This document shows, one piece after another, positions 48,393 through 59,965 of a stretch of 64,000 nt of DNA (the stretch's first letter is position 1; each line of letters opens with the position of its first letter). Both the position numbers and the translations under genes were made by a program. The stretch covers positions 1-64,000 of the forward strand of contig NZ_JAULRU010000705.1 in assembly GCF_030518155.1 (NCBI RefSeq), read 5' to 3'. This stretch comes from Gilvimarinus gilvus (GTDB taxonomy: Bacteria; Pseudomonadota; Gammaproteobacteria; Pseudomonadales; Cellvibrionaceae). Under the pieces are notes generated by a model that had not been told where the DNA came from, did not search any database, and was given only the letters and a program-made list of their open reading frames with translations.

Positions 48393-49937
48393 TTACCAAG
48401 TTTGGCTAGATTTGAACTTCTCAACCAAGGCTTTAAATTGCTCTTCCAAATCGCCGTTCCAATCACCGGTGTCATTGATTTGCTTCATCAACGCTCCGTT
48501 TTCGGATTCAGCGTAGGACAGAAGGGCTGCTTCAAAAGCCAAAATCTTATTGGTTTCGATATCCTTCAGGTAACCTTCGTTGGCGCAGTACAGTACCAAG
48601 CCCATTTGCGCAATGCTCATAGGAGAGTATTGTTTTTGCTTCATCAACTCGGTAACACGTTCACCGTGATCCAGCTGAGCTTTAGTGGCGTCGTCCAGAT
48701 CAGAAGCAAACTGAGCAAAGGCCGCCAATTCGCGGTACTGTGCCAGTGCGGTACGAATACCACCAGAAAGCTTTTTGATGATCTTGCTTTGCGCTGAACC
48801 ACCCACACGGGATACCGAAATACCGGCGTTCATCGCGGGGCGAATACCTGAGTTAAACATATCCGCTTCGAGGAAGATCTGACCATCGGTAATCGAAATT
48901 ACGTTGGTCGGTACGAATGCAGAAACATCACCACCTTGGGTTTCAATAATTGGCAATGCGGTCAAAGAACCGGTTTTGCCTTTTACTTCACCGTTGGTTT
49001 GTTTTTCTACGTACTCAGCGTTTACGCGAGCGGCACGCTCGAGCAGGCGCGAGTGCAAGTAGAAAACATCCCCAGGGTAAGCTTCACGACCCGGTGGGCG
49101 ACGCAGAAGCAGAGAAATCTGACGGTAAGCCCAAGCTTGCTTGGTCAAATCATCGTAAATAATCAGGGCATCTTCACCGCGGTCACGGTAGTACTCACCG
49201 ATGGTACAACCGGCGAATGCAGCCAGGTACTGCATAGACGCAGGGTCTGATGCGGTAGCGGCAACCACTACGGTGTGCTCCATAGCGCCGTGCTCTTCGA
49301 GCTTGCGCACTACGCTGGCAATCGACGAGGCTTTTTGACCGATCGCTACATAAACACATTTAATGCCAGAGTCTTTCTGGTTGATAATGGCATCAACGGC
49401 GATGGCTGATTTACCAATCTGACGGTCACCAATAATCAGCTCGCGCTGACCACGACCGATTGGCACCATTGAATCAACGGCCTTCAAACCAATTTGTACT
49501 GGCTCATCAACCGACTGGCGCCAAATTACGCCTGGCGCAACTTTTTCAATGGCGTCGGTTTGTTTGGCGTCAATTGGGCCTTTACCGTCGATTGGATTAC
49601 CCAGGGCGTCGACCACGCGGCCTTCCAACTCAGGGCCAACCGGAACTTCCAAAATTCGGCCAGTACATTTACAGGTTTGACCTTCAGCAATGCCGAAGTA
49701 GTCACCCAGAATTACGGCACCTACGGAGTCTTGCTCGAGGTTCAGTGCCATACCAAAAATGCCACCTTCAAACTCGATCATTTCACCGTACATCACATCC
49801 ATCAAACCGTGGATGCGTACAATACCGTCTGATACAGAGACAACCGTACCTTCGTTACGGGCCTCAGAAGACACATCGAGGTTTTCGATGCGCTGTTTGA
49901 TAATTTCGCTAATCTCGGATGGATTCAGCTGCTGCAT
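48393..49937 (-). CDS. atpA: F-type ATP synthase alpha subunit
   Basis: A 514-residue non-catalytic nucleotide-binding subunit of F1. P-loop GDRQIGKS, the arginine-finger region [10 protein letters not shown] and the N-terminal [15 protein letters not shown] that meets the delta subunit are clear. Length matches E. coli (513). Confidence 0.99.
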   Translation of the reverse strand: MQQLNPSEISEIIKQRIENLDVSSEARNEGTVVSVSDGIVRIHGLMDVMYGEMIEFEGGIFGMALNLEQDSVGAVILGDYFGIAEGQTCKCTGRILEVPVGPELEGRVVDALGNPIDGKGPIDAKQTDAIEKVAPGVIWRQSVDEPVQIGLKAVDSMVPIGRGQRELIIGDRQIGKSAIAVDAIINQKDSGIKCVYVAIGQKASSIASVVRKLEEHGAMEHTVVVAATASDPASMQYLAAFAGCTIGEYYRDRGEDALIIYDDLTKQAWAYRQISLLLRRPPGREAYPGDVFYLHSRLLERAARVNAEYVEKQTNGEVKGKTGSLTALPIIETQGGDVSAFVPTNVISITDGQIFLEADMFNSGIRPAMNAGISVSRVGGSAQSKIIKKLSGGIRTALAQYRELAAFAQFASDLDDATKAQLDHGERVTELMKQKQYSPMSIAQMGLVLYCANEGYLKDIETNKILAFEAALLSYAESENGALMKQINDTGDWNGDLEEQFKALVEKFKSSQTW

Positions 49938-49953
49938 GCTTTTTTCCTCAATC

Positions 49954-50490
49954 CTACGAATTGATTGCTTTTGCGAGTTTTTCTAACCGACCGCGCATGG
50001 AGCCGTCGATCACCAAGTCACCAGCTTTAATGACCGCACCGGCCAGCAGTTGCTGATCGATAGCTGCGGACACTTTTACCTTGCGCTCAAGTTTGGCACT
50101 GAGCGCGTCGGCCAGTTTTTGCTGGCTGGCATCGTCTAGTTCATATGCTGTAGTCAACTCAACGTTAACGGCTTGCTCTTGGGCGGATTTCAGCGCATCG
50201 AAAAGGGTGAATACCTCAGGCAACAACGCCAAACGCTTATTGTCCGCCAAAAGCTGGACAAAGTTTTTGACCTTTTCGCTCAACTCTTCACCGCAAACTT
50301 CAATCAGAGCGGTGGCCTGATCAGCGGGAGTTACGCCTGGCGAAGCCACTATCTCTTTCGCCTTGCCATACTCACTCACCAGAGCCAGTGTTTCCAGTTG
50401 CGTTGCCCAACTCGCAAGATCGCTATGGTCGCGCGCGTATGCAAACGCCGCTTTGGCATAGGGTCTTGCGAGGGTAGTCAATTCAGCCAC
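49954..50490 (-). CDS. atpH: F-type ATP synthase delta subunit
   Basis: A 178-residue peripheral-stalk subunit joining F1 to the b dimer. N-terminal helical domain ([15 protein letters not shown]) and the C-terminal signature [22 protein letters not shown] in the usual place. Start GTG at 50490 after GAGGTGAATT, 12 bp after atpF. Confidence 0.97.
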   Translation of the reverse strand: MAELTTLARPYAKAAFAYARDHSDLASWATQLETLALVSEYGKAKEIVASPGVTPADQATALIEVCGEELSEKVKNFVQLLADNKRLALLPEVFTLFDALKSAQEQAVNVELTTAYELDDASQQKLADALSAKLERKVKVSAAIDQQLLAGAVIKAGDLVIDGSMRGRLEKLAKAINS

Positions 50491-50502
50491 AATTCACCTC
50501 GC

Positions 50503-50973
50503 TTATAAACTGGCAGCCAGTTTGTCGATCATGTCTTTGTGAGCCGCTTGATCGACAGAAGACTCGAGTACTTTCTCGGCACCGGCAAAAGCCAGAACAG
50601 AAACTTGTGAACGCAGTTGTTCTTTCGCGCGATTCACTTCCTGCTCAACCTCAGCTTGCGCGGCCGCTTTGATACGGTCGCCTTCAGTACGAGCTTGCTC
50701 TTTCGCTTCATCAACGATTTGTGCAGCACGCTTATTTGCCGACTCGATAATGCCAGCCGCCTCAGCCTTTGCTTCACGCAAAGTTTTGGTGGCCTTCTCT
50801 TGCGCCAGCTCTAGATCTTTACCAGCACGATCTGCTGCAGCTAAACCGTCAGCGATCTTCTTCTGACGTTCTGCCAGTGCCGCGGTCAGATGTGGCCAGA
50901 TGAACTTCATGCATATAAACACAAAGACAATAAAGGCCAGCGACTGTCCGATAAGGGTTAAATTAAGGTTCAC
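50503..50973 (-). CDS. atpF: F-type ATP synthase b subunit
   Basis: A 156-residue subunit: one N-terminal membrane segment (5-25), then a long charged helix (~30-156) that dimerises as a right-handed coiled coil, the stator of the enzyme. [13 protein letters not shown] is the conserved membrane exit. Start GTG at 50973 with GAGGTG upstream; the nearby ATG is out of frame. Confidence 0.97.
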   Translation of the reverse strand: MNLNLTLIGQSLAFIVFVFICMKFIWPHLTAALAERQKKIADGLAAADRAGKDLELAQEKATKTLREAKAEAAGIIESANKRAAQIVDEAKEQARTEGDRIKAAAQAEVEQEVNRAKEQLRSQVSVLAFAGAEKVLESSVDQAAHKDMIDKLAASL

Positions 50974-51028
50974 GCCATCACCTCGGTTATGGGAAGTTTC
51001 TGTGCGTCGTCACTAAGGCAGAGCCTTA

Positions 51029-51313
<285 letters not shown>

Positions 51314-51320
51314 TCAAGAA

Positions 51321-52292
<972 letters not shown>

Positions 52293-52307
52293 TTATCTCA
52301 CCGCGGC

Positions 52308-52718
52308 TTAAAGCCCCGGCTGACCAAGGCGGCGAATAACTCTCGCCGTCACTATTAACTGCGCAACTTGTGCCGCTATAAACGCGCACAAAAATACCGG
52401 GACGCTGAAGTTTACGTCACGGGTAAACACCACCACAAACAGGGCAGTGGTTAACATAAATTTAGCTGTTTCTGCTCCGTAGAAACGATTCACACTCGCG
52501 CGAATATTGGTGGCGCCGTGAATATGACCGGCATATCTGGCGAAGACCATTGCTGGCACCAGACACACGGAAAACCCCCAGAGCAAAGAAATCCCCCAAC
52601 TCGACTGCCAAAACACGACCGGCATACTGATAACAATTAAAACTATCCACAACTTCAGCAAATAGTTAAATACCGGCAATTTGGCAATAACAGCTGTCCG
52701 TCGGCGCGCCTTAGGCAT
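52308..52718 (-). CDS. atpI: ATP synthase protein I
   Basis: A 136-residue membrane protein with four membrane segments, the usual first gene of the atp operon; it helps assemble the c ring or binds magnesium in some bacteria but is not essential. FYGAETAKFMLTTALF and the early KLPVFNYLLKLW fit the family. The ATG at 52718 follows a GAAAGAG-like site; a GTG at 52739 would add seven residues and has no site. Confidence 0.9.
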   Translation of the reverse strand: MPKARRRTAVIAKLPVFNYLLKLWIVLIVISMPVVFWQSSWGISLLWGFSVCLVPAMVFARYAGHIHGATNIRASVNRFYGAETAKFMLTTALFVVVFTRDVNFSVPVFLCAFIAAQVAQLIVTARVIRRLGQPGL

Positions 52719-52823
52719 CGTCTCTTTCCGGTTCGCCACTGCGTTTTATCCTGCAATTAGGCAAATCTGTCGATTTACGCCGCATGTTTACGTCTGCTTA
52801 CAGATCAGCTGCAAAGCCGCAGC

Positions 52824-52853
52824 ATTATAGGGGGTTTCAAGAGTGCCTTTCAA
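52824..52853 (-). promoter_or_regulatory. Near-consensus promoter of the ATP synthase operon
   Basis: On the minus strand TTGAAA (52853-52848) and TATAAT (52829-52824) are separated by 18 bases. The -10 box is a perfect sigma-70 match and the -35 differs at one or two positions. It lies about 105 bases before atpI. The remaining intergenic bases (52854-53043) hold no gene. Confidence 0.75.
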
Positions 52854-53043
52854 CAGTGCACCCGCTAATTTCGGCTAAATTGCTGTAAATGAGCGAGTTA
52901 AGGTGAGCAAAGCCCCTATAACAGCGATTTACAGTCCTTAACCGGCCTGACCAATCCCTGTGGATAACCTAAAAATGACCCAAATCGTGGCACACCGGTG
53001 TTTTGCACTGATGTGTTGGGCTCTGATAAATCCGCAACAGAAG

Positions 53044-53952
53044 TTATTTGATGTGCGCGAGAATGCCGTCGAGCTCGTCGAGATTGTTGTAGCTAATCAC
53101 CAGCTTGCCCTTACCTTTGGCGGAATGCTGAATAGCCACTCCCGCGCCAAGAGTTTCCGACAACTCGGTTTGCAGGCGCTTAATGTCAGCCGATACTTGC
53201 GGCTTGGCGCCGATAGTACCTTTATTTTGCTCTTCCTGAATCTTCCGCACCAGGGCTTCGGCCTGGCGTACGGTCATGCCTTTACCGACAATTTGGCGAG
53301 CCACTTCGCGTTGTTGCTCAAGAGTCAGTGACAATAGGGCACGGGCATGGCCCATTTCTAAATCACCGTGCTCGAGTAATTTTTTCACTTCGTCATCGAG
53401 GGCAATCAAACGCAGCAAGTTAGTCACGGTGGTGCGGGATTTACCAACGGCCTGTGCGACTTCCTGATGCGTCAGCTCGAATTCATCTTGCAGTCGCTTG
53501 AGGGCCATGGCCTCTTCGATGGGGTTAAGATCTTCGCGCTGAATATTTTCAATCAGCGCCATAGCAATAGCGGCTTCATCTGGTACATCGCGCACGACAG
53601 CGGGGATCTTGTCCAATCCCGCCTGCTGTGTGGCGCGCCAGCGGCGCTCACCGGCGATAATTTCGAAGCGATCTTCGCTGATAGGGCGAACCACTATGGG
53701 CTGCATCACCCCTTGCGCCCGTATTGAAGCGGCCAACTCTTCCAGCGCTTCCGGGTGCATATCACGGCGCGGTTGGTATTTGCCGCGTTGAATCAGTTCG
53801 ACAGGAATTTGCATGAGCTTGCCGTCGGCCGGTACGGTGGTTTTGGCCTCAGCTTCGGGCGCTCCCTCCGGAGCATCAGCCGCGGGAATATTTACACCGG
53901 CGCCCAATAGCGCATCTAAACCTTTCCCCAAACCTTTACGTTTTCCTGCCAT
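53044..53952 (-). CDS. parB: Chromosome partitioning protein ParB
   Basis: A 302-residue CTP-dependent DNA clamp that binds parS near the origin. The Noc/Spo0J N-terminal domain includes RGKYQPRRD and the CTP-binding GERRWRA; the helix-turn-helix contains THQEVAQAVGKSRTTVTNLLRL; the C-terminal dimerisation domain ends the protein. The N-terminal KRKGLGKGLDALLG is the ParA-stimulating segment. I found no canonical parS palindrome within this window. It lies 28 bp after parA. Confidence 0.98.
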   Translation of the reverse strand: MAGKRKGLGKGLDALLGAGVNIPAADAPEGAPEAEAKTTVPADGKLMQIPVELIQRGKYQPRRDMHPEALEELAASIRAQGVMQPIVVRPISEDRFEIIAGERRWRATQQAGLDKIPAVVRDVPDEAAIAMALIENIQREDLNPIEEAMALKRLQDEFELTHQEVAQAVGKSRTTVTNLLRLIALDDEVKKLLEHGDLEMGHARALLSLTLEQQREVARQIVGKGMTVRQAEALVRKIQEEQNKGTIGAKPQVSADIKRLQTELSETLGAGVAIQHSAKGKGKLVISYNNLDELDGILAHIK

Positions 53953-53980
53953 GGTTATACCTGTGTTCTGACAAAAAGCG

Positions 53981-54787
53981 CTATTGCGCCACTTCGGAGT
54001 TCATCGGAGTGCTGCTCGCACCCAGTTCATTGCGGCGAATAATTTCACCGGCCAACGCTAAATACGCCAGAGCGCCTTTGGACTGACGATCGTAAACCAG
54101 CACTGGCTGACCGTAACTGGGCGCCTCGGCCAGGCGGACATTGCGCGGTATACAGGTACGATAAACGCGATCAGCAAAATGTTCATGCAACTGTGCAGAC
54201 ACGTCGTTGGTCAAGCTATTGCGCGGATCATACATGGTGCGCAGTATGCCTTCGATGCGCAACTTGGGATTGAGAAGGTCATGGATCTGATTAATTGTGC
54301 CAATCAAAGCCGACAAGCCTTCCAGTGCGTAGTACTCACATTGCATGGTAATTATTACACCATCGCAGGCGGCAAGCGCATTAAGTGTGAGCATATTCAG
54401 CGAGGGGGGGCAGTCGATCAATATATAATCGTAGCTGTCCGCGATTTGCTGCAAAACCTGTCCCAGCAGTCGCTCCTTGTTGGGCATCGACAACATTTCA
54501 ACTTCGGCGGCGGTTAAATCGCCATTAGCCGGTAAAACGTGGTATTTGCCTTCCTCGGACACCACCAGACAATCGGCGATGTCGGCGCGATTGGTCAGGA
54601 CATCGTAAATGGTTTCTTCCAGCTCGGACTTGTCCACACCACTGCCCATAGTCGCGTTGCCCTGGGGATCCAGATCCACCAGCAATACTCGCTTTTTGGT
54701 TGCTACCAAAGAGGCTGCCAAGTTCACACAGGTGGTGGTTTTACCCACTCCACCTTTTTGATTGGCTATGGCGTAGATTTTAGTCAA
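53981..54787 (-). CDS. parA: Chromosome partitioning ATPase ParA
   Basis: A 268-residue deviant-Walker ATPase: KGGVGKTTT at residues 11-19, the switch DLDPQGNAT, and IDCPPSLNMLTLNAL. It moves ParB-parS complexes over the nucleoid to segregate the origins. The start is TTG at 54787, with AAGGA about 8 bases upstream. It follows rsmG on the same strand. Confidence 0.98.
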   Translation of the reverse strand: MTKIYAIANQKGGVGKTTTCVNLAASLVATKKRVLLVDLDPQGNATMGSGVDKSELEETIYDVLTNRADIADCLVVSEEGKYHVLPANGDLTAAEVEMLSMPNKERLLGQVLQQIADSYDYILIDCPPSLNMLTLNALAACDGVIITMQCEYYALEGLSALIGTINQIHDLLNPKLRIEGILRTMYDPRNSLTNDVSAQLHEHFADRVYRTCIPRNVRLAEAPSYGQPVLVYDRQSKGALAYLALAGEIIRRNELGASSTPMNSEVAQ

Positions 54788-54943
54788 GTCGTTATCCTTC
54801 TTCTGGTGATCGGTCTAAGTCCAGCCACTGTGCAGTCGGTGAAAACAGGCCACAACACCCAGACTGAGTTGAGCTTGGCCTGAGCGAGCCCTCTATTGTG
54901 TGGCAGATACGATCATCGGGCAAGCTCGGGAACCATCTGTGTA

Positions 54944-55588
54944 TTATTCTTGCCGGGCAGGCCGTTTGGCAATTACCAGTAAATGCCGCTCGCCCTCTTC
55001 GCCGGGAACAGTCAATGGAGTGTTATCACACAACCGATATTCATCGTTAATGGCCGCCAATTCCCGCTCTGGAAATACGCCCTTCATCGCGTAAAAGCGC
55101 CCATCATTATCCAGCAAGTGATGGCACCAGTGCGTCATATCCGCAAGACTGGCGAAAGCGCGACTGACCACTCCGTGATACTTTTGCTCTGGCACATGTT
55201 TTTCCACGCGACAATTTTCCACCGCAACCCAATCGAGCCCTAACAGGGTTTTTACGTGAAATAAAAATCGAGTTTTCTTGCCATTGCTATCGAGTAGTGT
55301 CAGTGGTTGTTGCGGACGACAAATTGCCATCACCATGCCCGGTAAACCACCGCCCGTCCCCACATCAATAAAACGCCCCTCGGGTAAATGCGGTAATACA
55401 GCCAGAGAATCCAATAAGTGGCGACTCACCATCTGATCTATATTGCGAACAGCCGATAAGTTATAGGCCTTGTTCCAGCGAGCGAACTCTTGTAAGTACT
55501 GCAATAATTTCTCAATAGTTTGCGTATCTAAACTTAACTCTAATGCGTCACAACCTTGCTCAAGCTGATCACGAAGTGATTTCGCCAT
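54944..55588 (-). CDS. rsmG: 16S rRNA (guanine527-N7)-methyltransferase
   Basis: A 214-residue SAM-dependent enzyme methylating G527 of 16S rRNA. Motif I is FIDVGTGGGLPGMVMAI; RAFASLADM is a further family segment. Its ATG at 55588 overlaps the mnmG stop by one base (TGATG), showing coupling. Confidence 0.98.
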   Translation of the reverse strand: MAKSLRDQLEQGCDALELSLDTQTIEKLLQYLQEFARWNKAYNLSAVRNIDQMVSRHLLDSLAVLPHLPEGRFIDVGTGGGLPGMVMAICRPQQPLTLLDSNGKKTRFLFHVKTLLGLDWVAVENCRVEKHVPEQKYHGVVSRAFASLADMTHWCHHLLDNDGRFYAMKGVFPERELAAINDEYRLCDNTPLTVPGEEGERHLLVIAKRPARQE

Positions 55589-57483
55589 CAAACAGCCTCG
55601 GCCTTAGCGCGACCTAACAGTCCGCGTTTTTTCATATACACCAAAAGTAAAGAAACAGCAGCCGGCGTTACCCCGGGAATACGTTGGGCACGGGCTAGCG
55701 TTTCTGGTCGGGCGTCGCTTAGCTTTTGTTTGACTTCATTAGACAAACCATCGACGGCATTAAAATCAAACGCTTCAGGGAAGCGTGTATTTTCATAAGC
55801 GCGCAAGCGATCAATTTCTTCTTGCTGTCGGGAAATATAGCCAGAGTATTTCGCGTCGATTTCGATTTGCTCGGCTACAGCTTCACTCACATTGACATCT
55901 CCCTTCAAAGACGCAATATCAATGTATTTCAATTCCGGACGCTTTAACAAATCAAACAAACTGTATTCCCGGGTAAGCGGGCTCTTTACTTTTCCCTGTA
56001 ATTTATCGGCCTCATCGGTACCAGCCTGCACCCAGGTATCTTTTAATCTTGCGCGTTCACGATCGACCGCTTCACGCTTTTCACAATAAGATTGCCACTG
56101 AGCCTCGCCAACCAGTCCCATTTCAAAACCGAGTTGTGTTAGGCGCTCATCAGCATTATCTTCGCGCAGCAGCAAACGGTATTCTGCGCGGCTGGTAAAC
56201 ATACGGTAGGGCTCACTTGTTCCCAGTGTGATGAGGTCATCCACTAATACGCCAAGATAAGCTTGATCACGACGTGGACACCAGGCTTCGAGTTCACGGG
56301 ATCGACGGGCAGCGTTAAGACCGGCCAACAAACCTTGAGCGCCGGCTTCTTCATAACCGGTAGTACCATTAATTTGCCCTGCGAAATAAAGGCCGCCAAT
56401 GACTTTAGTCTCTAGTGAATATTTTAAATCTTGCGGATTAAAATAATCGTATTCAATGGCATAGCCCGGGCGCATGATGTGGGCGTTTTCAAAACCTTTA
56501 ATGGAGCGCACCAAATTCATTTGCACATCAAACGGCAGGCTGGTGGAGATACCATTGGGGTAGAGCTCGTGTGTGGTTAACCCCTCTGGTTCAATAAAGA
56601 TTTGGTGGCTAGGCTTGTCGGCAAAGCGATGGATTTTATCTTCAATGGATGGACAATAGCGTGGCCCCACACCTTCAATAACGCCGGAGTACATCGGTGA
56701 GCGATCCAAACCACTGCGAATAATCTCGTGGGTTTGCTCGTTGGTATGCGTAATCCAGCAACACACTTGCTTAGGTTGCATTTGGCGGTTACCCCGTACC
56801 GACATAACCGGGCGAGGCTCATCTCCCCATTGCTCTTGCAGTTCAGAGTAATCAACTGATTTGGCGTCAATTCTTGGAGGAGTTCCAGTTTTTAGTCGAT
56901 CAACACGCAATGGGTACTCGCGCAATCGCTGTGACAATGCCTGCGCAGGTGGATCACCGGCACGCCCGCCGGAATGGTTTTGCATTCCAATGTGAATAAC
57001 ACCACCGAGAAAAGTCCCCGCGGTTAGTACCACCTGGTTAGCAAAAAACTTTAAGCCCATTTGCGTAACCACACCGCGAACCTCATCGGATTCAACAATG
57101 AGGTCATCCACGGCCTGTTGGAAAATCCAAAGGTTGGGTTGGTTTTCCAGGGTTTCGCGAATCGCCGCTTTGTATAAAACGCGGTCGGCCTGTGCGCGCG
57201 TTGCTCTTACTGCAGGGCCCTTGCGGGCATTGAGTATTCGAAACTGTATGCCACCGGCATCGGTGGCCAGTGCCATGGCGCCACCCAGAGCGTCAATTTC
57301 TTTAACCAGGTGGCTTTTGCCAATACCGCCAATGGCTGGGTTACAAGACATTTGACCCAGCGTCTCTATGTTGTGCGACAGCAGCAGGGTCTTAGCCCCC
57401 ATGCGTGCAGCGGCTAAACAGGCCTCGGTGCCTGCGTGTCCGCCGCCAACAACAATTACGTCAAATCGATCCGGGTAATTCAT
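55588..57483 (-). CDS. mnmG: tRNA uridine-5-carboxymethylaminomethyl modification enzyme MnmG
   Basis: A 631-residue FAD-dependent protein that, with MnmE, makes the cmnm5 group at U34 of several tRNAs. The FAD motif [19 protein letters not shown] is at the N-terminus; KTGTPPRID and the [17 protein letters not shown] region are conserved; the C-terminal helical part ends with ALARA-type helices that contact MnmE and tRNA. It opens the mnmG-rsmG-parA-parB set, next to the oriC candidate. Confidence 0.99.
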   Translation of the reverse strand: MNYPDRFDVIVVGGGHAGTEACLAAARMGAKTLLLSHNIETLGQMSCNPAIGGIGKSHLVKEIDALGGAMALATDAGGIQFRILNARKGPAVRATRAQADRVLYKAAIRETLENQPNLWIFQQAVDDLIVESDEVRGVVTQMGLKFFANQVVLTAGTFLGGVIHIGMQNHSGGRAGDPPAQALSQRLREYPLRVDRLKTGTPPRIDAKSVDYSELQEQWGDEPRPVMSVRGNRQMQPKQVCCWITHTNEQTHEIIRSGLDRSPMYSGVIEGVGPRYCPSIEDKIHRFADKPSHQIFIEPEGLTTHELYPNGISTSLPFDVQMNLVRSIKGFENAHIMRPGYAIEYDYFNPQDLKYSLETKVIGGLYFAGQINGTTGYEEAGAQGLLAGLNAARRSRELEAWCPRRDQAYLGVLVDDLITLGTSEPYRMFTSRAEYRLLLREDNADERLTQLGFEMGLVGEAQWQSYCEKREAVDRERARLKDTWVQAGTDEADKLQGKVKSPLTREYSLFDLLKRPELKYIDIASLKGDVNVSEAVAEQIEIDAKYSGYISRQQEEIDRLRAYENTRFPEAFDFNAVDGLSNEVKQKLSDARPETLARAQRIPGVTPAAVSLLLVYMKKRGLLGRAKAEAV

Positions 57484-58008
57484 TCAGTGTCTCAAGGTTG
57501 CTAGAGAAAAATGGGCGAGCATTATATAGGGAAAGTTCAATTGTACAAAACATGTTCAATACTTAAACGTTGAAATTGTTTTATACATATAAAGAATAAT
57601 TAAAATATATATTTATATAGGTATTAAAGATTAATGTTATTACTATATATACTGAGCTATATTTCTGTGGTTAACCCATATTTAAGTATATAAAACAATA
57701 AGTTAAAGAAAGTATAACCCTTAGTAAAAGATGCCGGTAAGCTGACAGAGACCCCTGCACAAGCTTGGGATGAAATGGCCAGTTATCCACTGAAATCTGG
57801 AAAATTGATTTATCCCCAATTCGTTATGCAGGTTTGTCAGTGGAAACACACAGGCTTATACCGAACCCTGATTACTATTTAATCGAAAAACGTGTAAAAA
57901 CATGGAGTTATGGGATAAACCTGTGAACAATTGTGGATAAATCTTGTAAGTGCCCTTTTTGAGTCAGTTATATCTGTGGATAACCTTGTCCACTTCTGTT
58001 GAATACTT
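57484..58008. other. Candidate replication origin (oriC)
   Basis: A 525-bp gene-free region beside mnmG. Positions ~57585-57720 are very AT-rich, as in an unwinding element. DnaA boxes: perfect TGTGGATAA at 57932-57940 and 57975-57983; one-mismatch sites TTATCCACT at 57783-57791, TTATCCCCA at 57810-57818 and TGTGGTTAA at 57666-57674. Location next to mnmG matches E. coli oriC. An alternative origin near dnaA-rpmH would lie outside the window to the right. Confidence 0.65.
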
Positions 58009-58518
58009 TTATATTGAGCAACCTTGGGTAGCTGAGCGCTGTATGATTGTTTTGTTATCGCTCCAAATCGCTTGAGTGATAAAGGCACTTAATTGCATGT
58101 CACTGAGTCTGCCAAAGTGTTGCACTATAAGGCTGCCGTCTGCTGAAAATATCAACATTGATGGCGTCCCTTGTAAATTATAGTGGGCCATAGTTTTGGG
58201 GACTGGCCCATCTGAGGCGGCATCTATAGCAACAGGGTAGGTAATCCCCATTTCACTCACAAACGCTTTTAGGGCTGTTGGCGTCATTGCATCGTGATGC
58301 TCAAATACGCTGTGTAACCCGACAATGGAAAGCTGATCTTCGGAGTAGACCTTTCGCACAGAAGCGAGCTGGGGCAGGCTGTGATAAACACAGCCTGGGC
58401 AAAGCATTTGAAAAGAGTGTATCAATAGTGCTTTGCCTGATAGAAACACCCGGTAGTCGCTTGTGTCGACGTTAAGCCATTCGCTGGCATACACGGGTAC
58501 AAAGGGTTTCGAATTCAT
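58009..58518 (-). CDS. Thioredoxin-fold redoxin (TlpA/AhpC-like)
   Basis: A 169-residue protein with a thioredoxin fold: a CPGC active-site motif (Cys40, Cys43) in HSFQMLCPGC, a central SVFEHHDAMTP insertion, and the cis-Pro in GTPSMLIF. No signal peptide is apparent, so it is probably cytoplasmic. It may reduce disulfides or peroxides. It lies 12 bp after the secreted-protein gene in one operon, divergent from the MarR regulator. Confidence 0.85.
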   Translation of the reverse strand: MNSKPFVPVYASEWLNVDTSDYRVFLSGKALLIHSFQMLCPGCVYHSLPQLASVRKVYSEDQLSIVGLHSVFEHHDAMTPTALKAFVSEMGITYPVAIDAASDGPVPKTMAHYNLQGTPSMLIFSADGSLIVQHFGRLSDMQLSAFITQAIWSDNKTIIQRSATQGCSI

Positions 58519-58529
58519 CGCCGTTGCTC

Positions 58530-59285
58530 CTAATGATCATGTTGTTCATCGAAGATACCGGGCAAGGAGAGGTCACCGCTTGCCACATCGAATACATTAA
58601 CGACACACAATAATGGTGCGTGTACGCTTTGGTTAACCCGTAACCCCGCGATCACCCCATCGTATTGTGTCCCCTCAAGTTCGACTGTCGAGTCAAAGGG
58701 TACTCGCACATTAACGCTCTGTTGCTCGAAAACCGGTTGCCAACCAGGGCTGTCGATTAATATAGGTAGGCCTGGCCAGGTTTTAGGTAGGCTTGGCGTA
58801 GAGCCATCGGGGATATCCACAACGCCCAGTGCTCCTGCACCACACTGTTCGTTTGGGGCTAGAACGACCCAGTGGCTATGCCAGTTACTGCCATCGTTGT
58901 CGTACTGCCCGTCGCTGTTTTCGTCGAACAGTGGAGTGTCGTCGAAATCTGGATGAGAGGTGACCGCAAGCGCCAGTAAACCGGCATCTGATTCAAAACC
59001 GACGCTAGCAGTATCCAGTGTGGTGGGCCAAACATAAGAATAAACCTCACTGCCGGCCAGCTCTCCTTTTGCTTTTGGTTTGTGGTGTCCTGCACTGGCT
59101 GCAGTTGCCATATGGAATGTTGCGACATTACCGGCATAACTGACCTTTGCGTGCACAATGTCCATGGCTTTAGGGGTTGTTTTATCGGTGGGCGATTGAA
59201 GGCCGCCTTTGTGTTGGTCGTGCGCCACCGCGCCGTTGGCCATAAAAAGGGCGGCGTATAAGCTGATAATTCCACTGTGTTTCAT
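58530..59285 (-). CDS. Exported protein of unknown function
   Basis: A 251-residue protein with a signal peptide (cleavage near AVA-H, ~22) and His/Asp-rich ends (HDQHKGG, DEQHDH), which could bind metal. The middle has DENSDGQYDNDG, an Asp-rich loop like a calcium site, followed by NWHSHWVVLAPNEQCGAGALG. I do not recognise the family. First gene of an operon with the redoxin, divergent from marR; a near-perfect palindrome lies 31 bp before its start. Confidence 0.7.
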   Translation of the reverse strand: MKHSGIISLYAALFMANGAVAHDQHKGGLQSPTDKTTPKAMDIVHAKVSYAGNVATFHMATAASAGHHKPKAKGELAGSEVYSYVWPTTLDTASVGFESDAGLLALAVTSHPDFDDTPLFDENSDGQYDNDGSNWHSHWVVLAPNEQCGAGALGVVDIPDGSTPSLPKTWPGLPILIDSPGWQPVFEQQSVNVRVPFDSTVELEGTQYDGVIAGLRVNQSVHAPLLCVVNVFDVASGDLSLPGIFDEQHDH

Positions 59286-59316
59286 TGTAATTTCCTCACT
59301 GTTTTGCTTATTTAAG

Positions 59317-59339
59317 TATTGTGTCGACTCGATACAATA
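59317..59339. promoter_or_regulatory. Operator-like palindrome upstream of the secreted-protein gene
   Basis: A 23-bp near-perfect palindrome: TATTGTGTCGA, a central C, and TCGATACAATA, with two mismatched pairs. It lies between the divergent starts at 59285 and 59400 and is likely bound by the MarR protein. Confidence 0.65.
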
Positions 59340-59371
59340 TTGAGTTTTCCATTATTTAGGTGGCTTGTCAA

Positions 59372-59394
59372 TATTGTTTTTAGTCGATACTATT
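59372..59394. promoter_or_regulatory. Second operator-like site just before the marR start
   Basis: Starts TATTGT and contains TCGATAC at the same spacing as the palindrome at 59317-59339, matching it at 16 of 23 positions. It ends 5 bases before the MarR ATG, fitting autoregulation. Confidence 0.55.
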
Positions 59395-59399
59395 GTGGT

Positions 59400-59963
59400 A
59401 TGAATGAAGCAGAGAAGATTGATCACTTACTCGATCGCCTTAGTGGGTTGTTGCGCACCGAAGTGCGGCGACTGGAGTCCGCAGAGACTTTACAGCCGGT
59501 GCAGTTAGAGGTACTGGATTACCTGAAGAGGGCGAACCGGTTCAGTGATACAGCAATGTCAGTCACTGAATATTTGGGGCAAACCAAAGGCACTGTGTCG
59601 CAGACGATAAAAGTGTTGCAAGGTCGCGGTTTAATACACAAAACGCCCGATGCTGAAGACCGCCGAGTAGTGCATCTTGTATTGACCCGTAAAGGTGAGC
59701 AGGTCCTGAATCAGCTAAAACCGTCACCACTGTTGCAACAAGCGCTTGGTTCTTTGTCTCCCGATTGCCAGCAATCTTTAGCGGCAGGGTTGATGGAGTT
59801 ATTGTCAGCGATGCAAAGAACCAACAAAGCAAAGGCTTTTGGTCAGTGTCATTCCTGTCAGCACAACCTGAACCGAAACGGCGGGTATTGGTGTGGGTTA
59901 ACCGAAGAAGCATTGTCGGTTGATGATGTTGAACTCATTTGCCGGGAATTTAGCGCAGCGTAA
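59400..59963 (+). CDS. MarR-family regulator with a four-cysteine C-terminal tail
   Basis: A 187-residue regulator. The winged helix (~30-110) includes SVTEYLGQTKGTVSQTIKVLQ and the wing TPDAEDRRVVHLVLT. After it, a tail with Cys150, Cys153, Cys165 and Cys181 (C-x2-C-x11-C-x15-C) could hold zinc or an iron-sulfur cluster, making it a metal or redox sensor; ordinary MarR proteins end near residue 145. The ATG at 59400 starts the normal domain. It is divergent from the secreted protein-redoxin operon and 2 bp before the kinase-like gene. Confidence 0.85.
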   Translation: MNEAEKIDHLLDRLSGLLRTEVRRLESAETLQPVQLEVLDYLKRANRFSDTAMSVTEYLGQTKGTVSQTIKVLQGRGLIHKTPDAEDRRVVHLVLTRKGEQVLNQLKPSPLLQQALGSLSPDCQQSLAAGLMELLSAMQRTNKAKAFGQCHSCQHNLNRNGGYWCGLTEEALSVDDVELICREFSAA

Positions 59964-59965
59964 CT

